A DNA stretch of 56,025 bases, taken from contig SSMV01000110.1 in assembly GCA_004799435.1 (NCBI GenBank), positions 1-56,025 on the forward strand, given 5' to 3'. The position numbers were made by a program, and so were the translations under genes. This document shows, piece by piece, positions 44,061 to 53,054 of this stretch. The stretch comes from Bradyrhizobium sp. GTDB taxonomy: Bacteria; Pseudomonadota; Alphaproteobacteria; Rhizobiales; Beijerinckiaceae. The notes under the pieces are model-generated. The model saw only the letters and a program-made list of their open reading frames with translations. It searched no databases and was not told where the DNA came from. Within the stretch, counting starts at the first letter, position 1. The number at the start of each line of letters is the position of its first letter.

Positions 44061-45533
44061 TCAGTCCGCGTCGTGAGACTGTGCTGACAAAGATGGGCTG
44101 TGTCGATCGTCTTTCGCGGCACTCTTGGGCGACGTCAGTTGGGTAATGACGTTGCGCGTGATCTTCGCGGTCACGGTGCGGAACGGATCGTCTCCGGATA
44201 AGCAGGCTTGCAGACCGTTCGCCCAATCGGTGGTCGCGGCGTTGAACACGGCGCCACCGGATTGGGGATTTGTGAAAACCCCCATCGCGGCATTCCCTGG
44301 CGCGCTCCAGTCGGGCAATTCCGCAAGCGCCAAGATCAAGTAGTCGGCCGGAGTGCCGTCGGCGCCGGTAGGAACCGGAATCCCCCGCTCATCGAAAACA
44401 TGATCCACGGCATTGGTTTCGTAGCCAAGCAATCTTTCGTCCGCGCAATTGCCAAAGCTGTCGCCGTTGCGCAGCATCGTCTGGGAAAACGCCCAATGGT
44501 CCACGTGGTGGACCGTGAACGCGCCAAATGCGCCATCGCCTCTCCACGCCCCGCAGGCGAAGCCGGCGCCAAAGGAGAGATTTTCCGGGTAGCCGACCTC
44601 GCGCCAAGTCGCAGTCTTGAGAGCGGGGTCGACGGTCGGGTCTTTATCCGCGGCCTTGTAGCAAACCTGGCGACGGTGGGCGGCGCCGGTCTTTTCATCC
44701 GGCTCGAGCCGGATCTGCCAGTAACAGGTATTGCCGCTGAAAATCGCGGCATTGCCCCCCCCGGCGATAAACGCATCGAAATGATTGCGCATCTCCCGCG
44801 ACCAATATTCGTCGTGGCCGATCGAAATGAACAATCGGTATGGCTGAAGCAGTTCCTTGCATTCATGCAGATCGTTGTTGGTCACGAAATCCGCGGCGTA
44901 GCCGACCATCTCCATCCACTGCACAAACGCCTTGATGCGCAAGTCCCACTCGCTCTCGAAACCGTATCCGCGCGGCCAAAGCGGGTCGGACTGTTGCGGA
45001 CGATTGAAGGAAACCGCGTGCGTGGGAGACCGGGCCGAATTGTAGCCGTAGAGGCTTGCGCCGCCCCAATTATTGTAGGCGTTCATGGTGGTCGTGGGAA
45101 TTTGAACGACGATCGGCGCCGCCGATTCCGGCAGGGCGTTCTTCACGACGAAGAAAATGTCTTTCGCCTCGTCGACGCCCTGTCCGACGCGCGCGACATA
45201 GACGCCGGAGCGCCACGTGCGATCCACCGTCAGCGTATAGCTGACGTCCCAATCGTTATTCTCCCAGGCGCGCTCCGCCGGAACCGGGTGCGCGTGCACG
45301 GCCGCCACGCCCGACGCCACTTCGGTCTCGATTCGACCAAGCCTGACGAAGCGGATCGGCAGGTACGCAAGAGCGCTCCCGTGCAAATTCGAAATGCAAA
45401 AGCGAATGCTCTCGCCCTGCGCCACGGACTGCTTGTCGGTATAGCCGCGTATCTTGGCGGACTTTGCATTACCGGGTTGCATGCGGCTCACCTTGAATGC
45501 GGCGGCCCCCGCGCGGCGACCTAGGGATGTCAT
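44061..45533 (-). CDS. N,N-dimethylformamidase large-subunit-like protein
   Basis: A 490-residue protein matching the C-terminal domain family of the N,N-dimethylformamidase beta subunit. A beta-sandwich-like part (about 25-135, with SGVYVARV) is followed by VVQIPTTTMNAYNNWGGASLYGYN, SEWDLRIKAFVQWMEMVGY and LFISIGHDEYWSREMRNHFDAFI. The glutamate and tyrosine of GHDEYW fit the mononuclear-iron site region described for the amidohydrolase, but I cannot verify each ligand. No signal peptide is obvious. The real substrate is unknown; the domain is widespread outside formamide degraders. It is the first gene of the minus-strand group ending with the TIR protein. Confidence 0.75.
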   Translation of the reverse strand: MTSLGRRAGAAAFKVSRMQPGNAKSAKIRGYTDKQSVAQGESIRFCISNLHGSALAYLPIRFVRLGRIETEVASGVAAVHAHPVPAERAWENNDWDVSYTLTVDRTWRSGVYVARVGQGVDEAKDIFFVVKNALPESAAPIVVQIPTTTMNAYNNWGGASLYGYNSARSPTHAVSFNRPQQSDPLWPRGYGFESEWDLRIKAFVQWMEMVGYAADFVTNNDLHECKELLQPYRLFISIGHDEYWSREMRNHFDAFIAGGGNAAIFSGNTCYWQIRLEPDEKTGAAHRRQVCYKAADKDPTVDPALKTATWREVGYPENLSFGAGFACGAWRGDGAFGAFTVHHVDHWAFSQTMLRNGDSFGNCADERLLGYETNAVDHVFDERGIPVPTGADGTPADYLILALAELPDWSAPGNAAMGVFTNPQSGGAVFNAATTDWANGLQACLSGDDPFRTVTAKITRNVITQLTSPKSAAKDDRHSPSLSAQSHDAD

Positions 45534-46007
45534 AAGCTTTGTTGAGATTCGAAGGACGCGCGCCGCCGTCTAAGACCTAAGCGGCCTCTGCGATTTGAGC
45601 AAGCGGCCCTCCGGTGGAAGCTCCGGCGTTCCGCCTATCGAGGGCCGCGCGCCGAACGGGAAGTAGGTTGTGCGCTTTCAAACGCCGAAAGCCTTTCTCG
45701 GCTTCCTCCATGGCGGCGGCGGGTCAAGCGCGTCGCTGTAGACCGCAAGCGGCGGAGTTCGTGCGCCGGGTCAAGCTGCGAGACGGCGAGCATTATATCG
45801 ATCCCTTCCAGGATGGAGCCAGCAATGCCGTCCCGATCGGCTGCGAGACGGCGCGCGAGATCGTCACGCAGATTTTTTGGCCGTCGCGGCGGGATTCAGT
45901 TCCCACGCTCGCCGCAAGACGCTCTGCACCGGGGTATCCCTCGATTTTGGCGCCCGCTCCAACAAGCGGCAGCGCGGCTCGTGAAAGTCAACGCGACATC
46001 ACCCCGC
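45534..46007 (+). other. Stretch with a possible SirB1-like remnant
   Basis: At about 45747-45875 a plus-strand frame reads EFVRRVKLRDGEHYIDPFQDG, which resembles the central part of transglutaminase-like SirB1/YchA proteins. No start and no flanking domain parts fit, so it is at most a relic. At 45975-45999 lies a 25-base segment that recurs at 48466-48490 with two differences. Confidence 0.25.
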
Positions 46008-47555
46008 TCAGCTCAAGATCGTCGGCCGCCCGCTGGGTCCCTCGACCGTCGGTTGTTCCGGGCGAAGCGAGCCTGATGGGGGCGGCACGGCGCGCTCACC
46101 GACGATTGACGCCGCCGGTAAATTGTATTGCGCCACGACCGAGGGGCGCGCGAACATCCACGTGGCGCCGGATGTCATGACCGCGAGCCCGGCGATCTGG
46201 CACAGGATCGTTCCAGTGACGGCCCCCCATATCCCGAGCGTGGCGATGAGGGGATAGGCGGACGCTACGCCCAGCGCGGTCATCACCATGCTGGCCTTAA
46301 AAATCCGCTGGGTCGCGTCATCGGTGCGCAGAAAGACGCCAGCCATTGCCGACGCATAGGCCAACGGAAAGCTGATCGCATAGCCATAGACCAGATTGGC
46401 GTAGGGCAGCATGGCCTCGCCGCAGAATAGCTTGATCCAGAACGCCGGCGCGGCGACGGCGATCAACGAAATGGCGAGCGTTATGCCGAGCCCGAGCAAG
46501 GTCCAACGTTGCATCAGAGATTTGAAGGCCGGTCTGCCGTCACGATGCAGCACCTCGGCGGCCCTGGTGGGGAGGAAATTCTGCTGGCCGAGCAGAAGCA
46601 CGTTGTTGATCGCCAGCACCAGCCAGGCTGCCCGCATACCGCCCACCGCCGCCACCCCGAGCATCGCTCCGGACGCCAGCAGAAGCGTGTAGCTCCATAC
46701 CCACTGCGCCAGCATGGAGGCGAGCAGCCAGAGGGAGAAGCTCCAATGCTGCCTGAGGGCCTCACAAAATTGCCGGGCGCGGAATTCGACGCTGCCGATC
46801 GCCGCCAAGCCCGCCGCCGCGGCTAGCGCAAAGGTCAAAGTGCAGATCCACAGCACGCCCTCGAGTTGCACGCCATAGCGAAAAGCGACCAGCAGCAGCG
46901 CGATCTGGCCAAGATAGCAGATCGTGTCGGAGACGAGCGCGACGCGCTGTCGCCCGCGCGCGAACAGACAGCGGCGCACGAATTCCTGCGCCAGATAAGC
47001 CACGGCCGCGGCGGCCAGCGCGAATGCATAGGGGGACAAGGGCCAATCCTTGAAGACGAGCGCTCCCGCCCGCGCGCCGGCGAGAATGACCACCGAGGCC
47101 AGGGCCGCGAAGGCCACGCCCTGCATGGCCAGGGCGCCGAAATAGCCGGCCTGCGCGGCTCGGTCATGGCGCGGCGCCATGGTGAACATCGGCGCGCTGA
47201 CGAGCGTGTATTGCACGGCGCCTGCGAACAGCACGACTGCCCAGGCCAGGGTGAAGAGGCCGAACTCGTAAACGCCGAGGCCACGCGCGATCAGGGCGGT
47301 GATGAGGAAATTCGCCGCGCTCACCATCGCCTGGTCGGCCAACGGCCAGATCGAGGGGGCGATCAAGTGGCGCAGGCCGGCGGTTGGGCCGACGCCGTGG
47401 CGCGTCCCTGCGTCGCGCAAGCAGTTCGGCGCGTCCGACGGCTTCGCCGGCTTGGGTTGAGCGGCCGGTTCGGTCATAGTGGCTGCGACGTTCCGTTGCG
47501 GACGACGAACTGCCGTTCCGGCGGCGGCGTCGGCCGGCGCCCGAGCGCCCTTCAT
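46008..47555 (-). CDS. Wzx-like polysaccharide flippase (MOP superfamily)
   Basis: A 515-residue integral membrane protein with about 12 hydrophobic helices between residues 60 and 475, in the pattern of the lipopolysaccharide/polysaccharide transporter branch of the MOP superfamily. Typical pieces are VSAANFLITALIARGLGVYEFGLFTLAW near the start, and GIWGAVTGTILCQ in the last quarter. It would move lipid-linked oligosaccharides across the inner membrane. The N-terminal 55 residues are hydrophilic and proline/alanine-rich; the start may be ATG 47555 or ATG 47477. The GT51 gene is divergent, 338 bases away. Confidence 0.82.
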   Translation of the reverse strand: MKGARAPADAAAGTAVRRPQRNVAATMTEPAAQPKPAKPSDAPNCLRDAGTRHGVGPTAGLRHLIAPSIWPLADQAMVSAANFLITALIARGLGVYEFGLFTLAWAVVLFAGAVQYTLVSAPMFTMAPRHDRAAQAGYFGALAMQGVAFAALASVVILAGARAGALVFKDWPLSPYAFALAAAAVAYLAQEFVRRCLFARGRQRVALVSDTICYLGQIALLLVAFRYGVQLEGVLWICTLTFALAAAAGLAAIGSVEFRARQFCEALRQHWSFSLWLLASMLAQWVWSYTLLLASGAMLGVAAVGGMRAAWLVLAINNVLLLGQQNFLPTRAAEVLHRDGRPAFKSLMQRWTLLGLGITLAISLIAVAAPAFWIKLFCGEAMLPYANLVYGYAISFPLAYASAMAGVFLRTDDATQRIFKASMVMTALGVASAYPLIATLGIWGAVTGTILCQIAGLAVMTSGATWMFARPSVVAQYNLPAASIVGERAVPPPSGSLRPEQPTVEGPSGRPTILS

Positions 47556-47893
47556 TTAGCGGTCGCACCCCCGGTTCCGCAACTGCCCGCCAGCCAGGCC
47601 GAGCGGCCGCGACACACGGGCGACAACAGCGTCGCCATCGCCTCGGCTGCGCTCGAGCGGGCGGTTCTCAGTCGATGCCGTTGCACGCGCCAACGGCCAT
47701 GCCCACCGCCCCCGGACGACCCAAGCGCGCGGGCGACCGGCCGTGTCGCCGCTTCATGGCGATTCGGCGGCAAGCGCCGCCGACGCGTCCCGACTCCCTA
47801 TTCTTGTGGTCGTCGGCGTAGTGTTTATGCTCGGACACAACAGCGGCGTAAATTCCGAGCACGGGCCATTGGACATTTGGTTGATTCAATTTC

Positions 47894-48487
47894 ATGCGCT
47901 GGCACGTCAACCTTCAGGACGATCTTTCGCGAATAGATCGATTCGTCACGGATTCTTCCGACACGATTCCGGCGGCTCTGACGGCACTGGAGCTGATGAC
48001 CATTGCGTTGGAAGACAGACGATTCTTCGGCCATTTCGGTGTCGATGTGCGCTCGGTCGTGCGCGAATGCCTCAAGGCTGTCACGTTTCGCAAACACGGG
48101 GGGGCGAGCACAATCGACATGCAATTCGTTCGGACGGCGACGGGCTACAGGGCGCACACATGGAGGCGAAAGCTCTACGAGGCGTTTCTGGCGGTGCTGA
48201 TCCAATTTCGTCACAGCAAGCTGCAAATTCTCCGGTCCTATCTTGCTTGCGCGTTTTTCGGGTCGGGCCTCACCGGCGCGGAAACGGCGGCACAAAAGAT
48301 GTTTCGCAAGAACGCGAGCCTGCTCGGGCTTAAAGAGGCGTCCGTTGTCGGCGCGATGTTGGCTTGTCCGCGTCCGTTAAACGGATCGCCAAACTGGGAC
48401 TTGAGAGTGCGGCGCCGAGCCGCATATGCAATTGAGATCTACAACTTGAGCAAGCAGCGTCTGAACGGCTCGCGAAAGTCAACGTGA
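47894..48487 (+). CDS. Stand-alone GT51 peptidoglycan transglycosylase without membrane anchor
   Basis: A 197-residue GT51 domain, which polymerises lipid II into glycan strands. All five motifs are readable: ALEDRRFFGHFGVD with catalytic E40, GGASTIDMQ, RKLYE with the second glutamate E96, KLQILRSYL, and RRRAAYAI. Unlike MtgA or class A penicillin-binding proteins, it has no N-terminal membrane helix at this start and no transpeptidase domain. The C-terminal end falls inside a 25-base repeated segment next to an IS3 remnant, so the 3' end may have been altered. The 47556-47893 gap holds nothing I can name. Confidence 0.8.
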   Translation: MRWHVNLQDDLSRIDRFVTDSSDTIPAALTALELMTIALEDRRFFGHFGVDVRSVVRECLKAVTFRKHGGASTIDMQFVRTATGYRAHTWRRKLYEAFLAVLIQFRHSKLQILRSYLACAFFGSGLTGAETAAQKMFRKNASLLGLKEASVVGAMLACPRPLNGSPNWDLRVRRRAAYAIEIYNLSKQRLNGSRKST

Positions 48488-48489
48488 CA

Positions 48490-49059
48490 TTGCCGCCCCG
48501 CGCCGGCCCGCAGCCCCCCCGCGATCTTCCGGTAGCCGTAGCGGCCATACCGGCGAGCCAGCTCGACGATGTCGGAGGTCACCCGCTCCTCGTCGTCTGG
48601 ACCTGTGCGAACGCGGCGTTGCGTCGATCGGCGCTGACCGAGCCCCGGCAAACCCGTCGTTCGGACAGCTTCGGCTCCCATCGGACGTGATCGACGTAGG
48701 GCCGCCGGCACGCCGGGCCTAGAAGCTTCCCCGTGCGGCCTCGGCGAGGATCATCTTGTCCAGCGTCAGGTCAGACACGGCGCGCCGCAAACGGGCGTTC
48801 TTCGCCTCGAGATCCTTCGGCCTTTTCACCTGATCCGACTTCAGCCCGCCAAACCCCTGTCGCCAGCGATAGTCGTGAACTCAGCGACGCCGATCGCTCG
48901 GATCGCATCGGCCACCGATTTGCCTTGCGCCGCCGGGACATCCACCTGACGCGGCGTCGCGATGATCTCTTCCGGCTTGTGGCGCTTTCTCGGCATTGCG
49001 GTCCTCCTCGTCGTCCAAAGGCATACTTCAAGGTGGACCATTTCAATGGGGGTAGATCA
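48490..49059 (-). mobile_element. Decayed IS3-family insertion sequence
   Basis: Both transposase genes survive as fragments on the minus strand. OrfA starts at ATG 48996 (MPRKRHKPEEIIA, QGKSVADAIRAIGV), is frameshifted near 48875, and resumes in another frame with YRWRQGFGGLKSDQVKRPKD to a stop at 48719. OrfB follows with the pieces STQRRVRTGPDDEERV and YGRYGYRKIAGGLRAG and then breaks off near 48490. The right terminal inverted repeat appears at 49035-49059. About half of the element is missing, so it cannot move by itself. Confidence 0.85.
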
Positions 49060-49442
49060 GGCCAGGAAAACTCGGAGGACGAGCCCAGCGCCGAGGAGGC
49101 CAGACTCAGCGCGTCGGAGCCGTCCGATTTCGTTTCCGGAATGTCTCGGCAGCGCGGACTCCAGCCCTCTTCGTAGCACCCCGAGCCTATATGTTAAGTG
49201 CGCGCCGAGCGAGAATATTATCGGCTAGTGGTCGCCGAGCGAACGATAGTCGCGCCACGGTTACGGCAATTCTCGATGGGCTTCTGGATCAAGCTTTGTC
49301 AGTCGGCGTTTGCGTGAATGCAAACGCACTTGGAGACTGAGGACAAGCGGGTACGCGTTGCGGCTAAATCTATTGGCCCGCAGAAGTCTGCTACCTTTTC
49401 GCTCCTGGCGCTCGATTCGACGGGCCCTTTCGGGAGGGTGAG
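49060..49442. other. Gene-free stretch before the phage-like module
   Basis: No gene is seen on either strand. The text becomes less GC-rich than the core region, as in the following module. The promoter of the 49443 gene probably lies in the last 150 bases; I could not pick a convincing -35/-10 pair. A GGAG sequence before 49443 (CGGGAGGGTGAG) is a good ribosome binding site. Confidence 0.4.
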
Positions 49443-50102
49443 ATGGACGCCAAACTGGACCAGACGCACACGACCCGCAGAATTGGTTCGACTGTAAAAT
49501 ATGAAGGCGCGCTCGCGGAGCCATTGCCCAAGCCGTCGGCGAATTGGAGCGATGAGGAACGAGCCGAACGGCAAGCAAAACGTGATCAAAAAGAAGTCGA
49601 GCTCATGCGGTTTCATAACGTCGATCCGACTGGGCCAGACGCAAAAGCGGAACTCTTGATTGCCCTTGAGAATTGCCACGTCCCCGGATTTCGGCACGAG
49701 GCGCCTAAGCAAGGACGGCCACGCGAGCGCGCAAGGGATGATTACTTATATTGGCAGTTACTCGAATTGGGGAAGCGAATCTTTCTTTACAGCGAACGTC
49801 GCGCGAGCGAGGAGATCCAGTCACTTGGGATATTCAAAGGTAGCGCCGAGACGCTGAGGACTCGCCATGTCCGATGGAAGCGACATAAAGAGAATGAAAT
49901 ATTGGTGCGGTTTGTTGAGCATTTCGCCGAAAGATCTGGCGAAGACGTTGCGCTCTATTTATCGACAGAAATCGCCGATTATTATCAGCTACTGATTGAG
50001 AAACATTTGCGGGTCGCTTCTCAGAAATTGGGACCTGTGCACGAGATTCCCCCAAACGGCGAATGGACCTGGGGAGTTCGTAAATCGCGATCCAGAGCTT
50101 GA
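49443..50102 (+). CDS. Hypothetical protein of the phage-like module
   Basis: A 219-residue charged protein without a family I can name. It has an acidic/basic helical part (WSDEERAERQAKRDQKEVELMRF) and a second half with LYWQLLELGKRIFLYSERRASEE and RTRHVRWKRHKENEILVRFVEHFAERSGED. The pattern of basic residues around a helix could suit a small DNA-binding or packaging-related protein, but that is a guess. Its start ATG 49443 has a clear GGGAGGGTGAG upstream. It is the first of at least five genes on the plus strand in a lower-GC segment. Confidence 0.6.
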   Translation: MDAKLDQTHTTRRIGSTVKYEGALAEPLPKPSANWSDEERAERQAKRDQKEVELMRFHNVDPTGPDAKAELLIALENCHVPGFRHEAPKQGRPRERARDDYLYWQLLELGKRIFLYSERRASEEIQSLGIFKGSAETLRTRHVRWKRHKENEILVRFVEHFAERSGEDVALYLSTEIADYYQLLIEKHLRVASQKLGPVHEIPPNGEWTWGVRKSRSRA

Positions 50103-50200
50103 TGGCGGTGGAGCCAACCCTGGTGCGCAAATGAATTGTTTTCGCCACCACCCGAATCATCTGCTGAATAGGAAGCCACGGCGATCAACAGCGGTGGCTT

Positions 50201-50707
50201 ATGGACGATCGGGAAGACGGCACAGCGAAGAAACCCGGAAGCGGCGATTCTATTGATCTGAGCGCTCTCGGTTTCCGCAAAGTGGCTTACACGGTCAGAG
50301 AAACTGTCGAACTGATCGGAATTGGACGGACGTCAATATACGCCGCAATCAAGCGTGGCGATCTTGGCGTCGGAAAGGCCGGCCGGAGAACGGTTCTCTT
50401 TGCCTATGATCTGGCCAAATACCTGAACACGCTGAGAGTCGCGCCTAGAAGTGGCCTGCGCATCAGCAGTGGCGCCGAACCGCCCGCGCAAGGCCCGATA
50501 ATTTCCTTGCTTCCCCGTCAACAGAGGGCTGGTCGACCCGCTACGACCTGGCCAATTTATCTTCGCGGCGTTCACATCGGCGATCTCGAGGACGGCGGCG
50601 CGAATGGCGTCACCGCCTATGCAGTTAGCGGCCGCGAGCGCGCCAAGATCGGCGCCTTTCCAAATCGCCGCGATGCTGCTCGCGCAATCAGAAGGGGCCA
50701 GTCATGA
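50201..50707 (+). CDS. Helix-turn-helix (excisionase/MerR-like) protein
   Basis: A 168-residue protein with an N-terminal excisionase-like winged helix (about 29-60: VAYTVRETVELIGIGRTSIYAAIKRGDLG, followed by the wing AGRRTVLFAYDLAKYL). The C-terminal half, from residue 95, has PIYLRGVHIGDLEDGGANGVTAYAV and may be a second domain. Such proteins act as excisionase, copy control or repressor in mobile elements. Its stop overlaps the start of the ParB-MT-A70 gene (ATGA), so it is co-translated with it. Confidence 0.75.
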   Translation: MDDREDGTAKKPGSGDSIDLSALGFRKVAYTVRETVELIGIGRTSIYAAIKRGDLGVGKAGRRTVLFAYDLAKYLNTLRVAPRSGLRISSGAEPPAQGPIISLLPRQQRAGRPATTWPIYLRGVHIGDLEDGGANGVTAYAVSGRERAKIGAFPNRRDAARAIRRGQS

Positions 50708-52077
50708 GCGAACTCCCCTTCCATCCGCTTGCGGATTTATTCCCACTTATCGAGGGCGAGCCGTTCGATGAAATGGTCGAAGACATTCGAGTGAATGGAC
50801 AACGCGACGACATTGTCACGCTCGACGAAATGATTCTGGACGGCCGGAACCGTTTTCGAGCGTGTCGCGCCGCGGAGGTCGAACCCCGCTGCCGGCTCTT
50901 TGGTAGCTGGTCCTCTGATGGGAACGATCCGGAAGCGTTCGTTTTTTCAGCGAATCTCAAGCGTCGCCATCTCAACGCGAGCCAATGCGCCATGATCGCG
51001 GCGGACTTTGGACGGATGCGCCAGGGCGCCCGCACCGACCTTTCGCCTCCGGGCGAAAAGTCGCAGAGCGAACGGGCGAGGATGGTCGGCGTCGGCAAGC
51101 GAAGCGTTGAGCGCGCCGACGCGATTGTCGAGCGAGGCATTCCAGCACTGGCGACGGTCGTTCGCGCGGGTCACCTAAGCGTTTCGGTCGCTGCCAAGCT
51201 TGCAGAGCTGCCCGATACATTGCAGCGCGGCGCGCTGGGGGAGGGCGGCGCGAAGGACCTGCAAAAGCGTGCGCGAATGGTGCTGGTGAAACATCGCAGG
51301 GACGCTCGACTCGAGCAAATCGCCGGCAAGACAGTGGCGTTTCCGGGTCGAAGATATGCAGTGATCTATTGCGACATTCCGTGGCGCTTCGTCGCGTGGT
51401 CGACCGAGACAGGTCTTGAACGATCGCCGGACAATCACTACCCGACGATGACCTTTGACGAGTTGGCGGCGCTTCCCGTCGCTGACCTCGCCGCCCCCGA
51501 TTGCGTTCTATTCTTTTGGTCGACCACGGCTTCGCTCGGCGACGACATCGAACTCATGGCCGAATGGGGCTTTGTGTCGCTCCGTCCTCGTGAGCGCAAT
51601 GGCCGCCTCTCGCGTGACGTCGACGGTGGGCTATTGGCGCCAGCCAGCCTCGGTTCTTATCGCAGCCACCAAATTTGGGCCAAGGATAGGGTTGGCACCG
51701 GGTATTGGTACCGCAACACGCACGAACTGTTGCTCGTCGGCGTGCGCGGCGACGTACCTGCTCCGCTAGCAGGGGCGCAGGAAACGTCGCTGATCAACGC
51801 CCCGGTAGGCGCACATTCGCAGAAACCGCTCTGTTTTCGGGAGATGATCGATCGGCAGTATCCGGACCTGCCGAAGATCGAATTGTTCTGTCGCGGCGCG
51901 CCAGGCCTCGGCTGGGACGCGTACGGAAATGAGGCGGTTCTGCCGCCTCCAATCGTAGAACCGACGGGCGCGATCGAATCGTACTCGGAGGAGCGGATTG
52001 CTGGCGACGATGCAACGGAAATCGCAGAGGGGTTCGGCGATGGATCTGCTGGCCTCAACGCAGGAGCCCTTCGATGA
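50704..52077 (+). CDS. ParB-like / MT-A70 adenine methyltransferase fusion
   Basis: A 457-residue fusion. Residues 1-110 form a ParB/Srx-like nuclease or DNA-binding domain (FHPLADLFPLIEGEPFDEMVEDIRVNGQ, then LDGRNRFRAC), and residues 90-180 a KorB-like helical part (NASQCAMIAADFGRM, VGVGKRSVERA). From residue 215 follows an MT-A70 N6-adenine methyltransferase: the catalytic DPPW appears as DIPW at 224-227, with FFWSTTASLGDDIELMAEWGF and YWYRNTHELLLVGVRG. Such fusions are common in phages and islands and may modify element DNA to avoid host restriction. The gene overlaps both neighbours by four bases. Confidence 0.88.
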   Translation: MSELPFHPLADLFPLIEGEPFDEMVEDIRVNGQRDDIVTLDEMILDGRNRFRACRAAEVEPRCRLFGSWSSDGNDPEAFVFSANLKRRHLNASQCAMIAADFGRMRQGARTDLSPPGEKSQSERARMVGVGKRSVERADAIVERGIPALATVVRAGHLSVSVAAKLAELPDTLQRGALGEGGAKDLQKRARMVLVKHRRDARLEQIAGKTVAFPGRRYAVIYCDIPWRFVAWSTETGLERSPDNHYPTMTFDELAALPVADLAAPDCVLFFWSTTASLGDDIELMAEWGFVSLRPRERNGRLSRDVDGGLLAPASLGSYRSHQIWAKDRVGTGYWYRNTHELLLVGVRGDVPAPLAGAQETSLINAPVGAHSQKPLCFREMIDRQYPDLPKIELFCRGAPGLGWDAYGNEAVLPPPIVEPTGAIESYSEERIAGDDATEIAEGFGDGSAGLNAGALR

Positions 52078-52748
52078 CGCCCGAAAAGACCATCGCAGAA
52101 AAGCTCCGCGAACTCGTGCGCGGGACCGACCGACCCAGTCAACTCGACGCAGCGATCAAGGAGATTTATTCAGCACACGTTGGCGGCAAAATAACGAGCG
52201 AAGAAACCGAACAGCTCGAAAGGGGCGCCATCAGGCACAGAGGGAGGTTTAAGACCGCCGCATTCGGCAGCCCGAACCGTCCATCGGTTGGTCACCCGCG
52301 TCCAGCTTTTGGCAAGTCTTTGCAGCGACTGGCATCTGCGGCGTCGATGCCAATCTACTGCAGAGCACCAAGCTGGATAGGCGGGAAAAAGGTTCTACTG
52401 ACGCATGACGAAGCGCGGCGGCTGTTCCAACGGCGACGCAACCGCTGGCGCGAGCAGCTCAGGTACGACAAGCGGCCGTCGAAAACAGAACTTCGGATCG
52501 CGATGGAGATTCACGACGGCCTCAATAGCAACCCCGGTCACGAATGGTTTGGCCTCTGTTTCCTATCGATCAAGAAGTTTTCCGTGCGGCTCGGTTGTCG
52601 CCAAGAATCCGTCATTAGCGCCATGCGTCAGTTGGAAGCTCTCGGGCACTTGCGTGTCTTTCACGGGAAAGGAAAAGGAAATCCCAATCGATATGAACCC
52701 ATCATTCGAGATTCTGCCGAAGCGCCTGTTGAGTGTTCTGACGCGTGA
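52074..52748 (+). CDS. Hypothetical winged-helix-type protein
   Basis: A 224-residue basic protein. The N-terminal 60 residues are helical (AEKLRELVRGTDRP). The C-terminal part, from about residue 125, shows LFQRRRNRWREQLRYDKRPSKTELRIAMEI and FSVRLGCRQESVISAMRQLEALGHLRVFHGKGKGNPNRY, the pattern of a winged helix like those of phage replication or plasmid initiation proteins. The function is inferred only from this fold. It overlaps the methyltransferase stop by four bases and ends the tight operon. Confidence 0.6.
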   Translation: MTPEKTIAEKLRELVRGTDRPSQLDAAIKEIYSAHVGGKITSEETEQLERGAIRHRGRFKTAAFGSPNRPSVGHPRPAFGKSLQRLASAASMPIYCRAPSWIGGKKVLLTHDEARRLFQRRRNRWREQLRYDKRPSKTELRIAMEIHDGLNSNPGHEWFGLCFLSIKKFSVRLGCRQESVISAMRQLEALGHLRVFHGKGKGNPNRYEPIIRDSAEAPVECSDA

Positions 52749-53054
52749 AGCTCACCGCGTTCCTCTTCCAACGGCCGTAGACCATTCGCTTGCTTCAGCC
52801 CCGAAGCGCGCGAAGCGGAAGACGAAAGACTTCGATTTTCGACAGGAAACGCTCCGCCAACCCGAGCACACGAGTAGTCGCATTTCCAAGCAAATTCATC
52901 TATCTGCCGCGAAAGCTGCAGCGCGGGTTTGGGAAGGCGACTCATATAGGACTCAATTAATAGAAGGCTATTCTCTTCAGTAGATCTCAATCGCGAAGCT
53001 GCTTGCGACGGTGGACGCGCCACGGGTTCGCCTGACGCACGAAGCTACGAAAGA
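52749..53054 (+). other. Gap in the phage-like module
   Basis: No firm gene. A plus-strand frame from an ATG at 52693 runs to 52983 with basic text (KRAKRKTKDFDF, SKQIHLSAAKAAARVW), overlapping the previous gene out of frame. It could be a small gene, but it has no good ribosome site. Confidence 0.25.
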
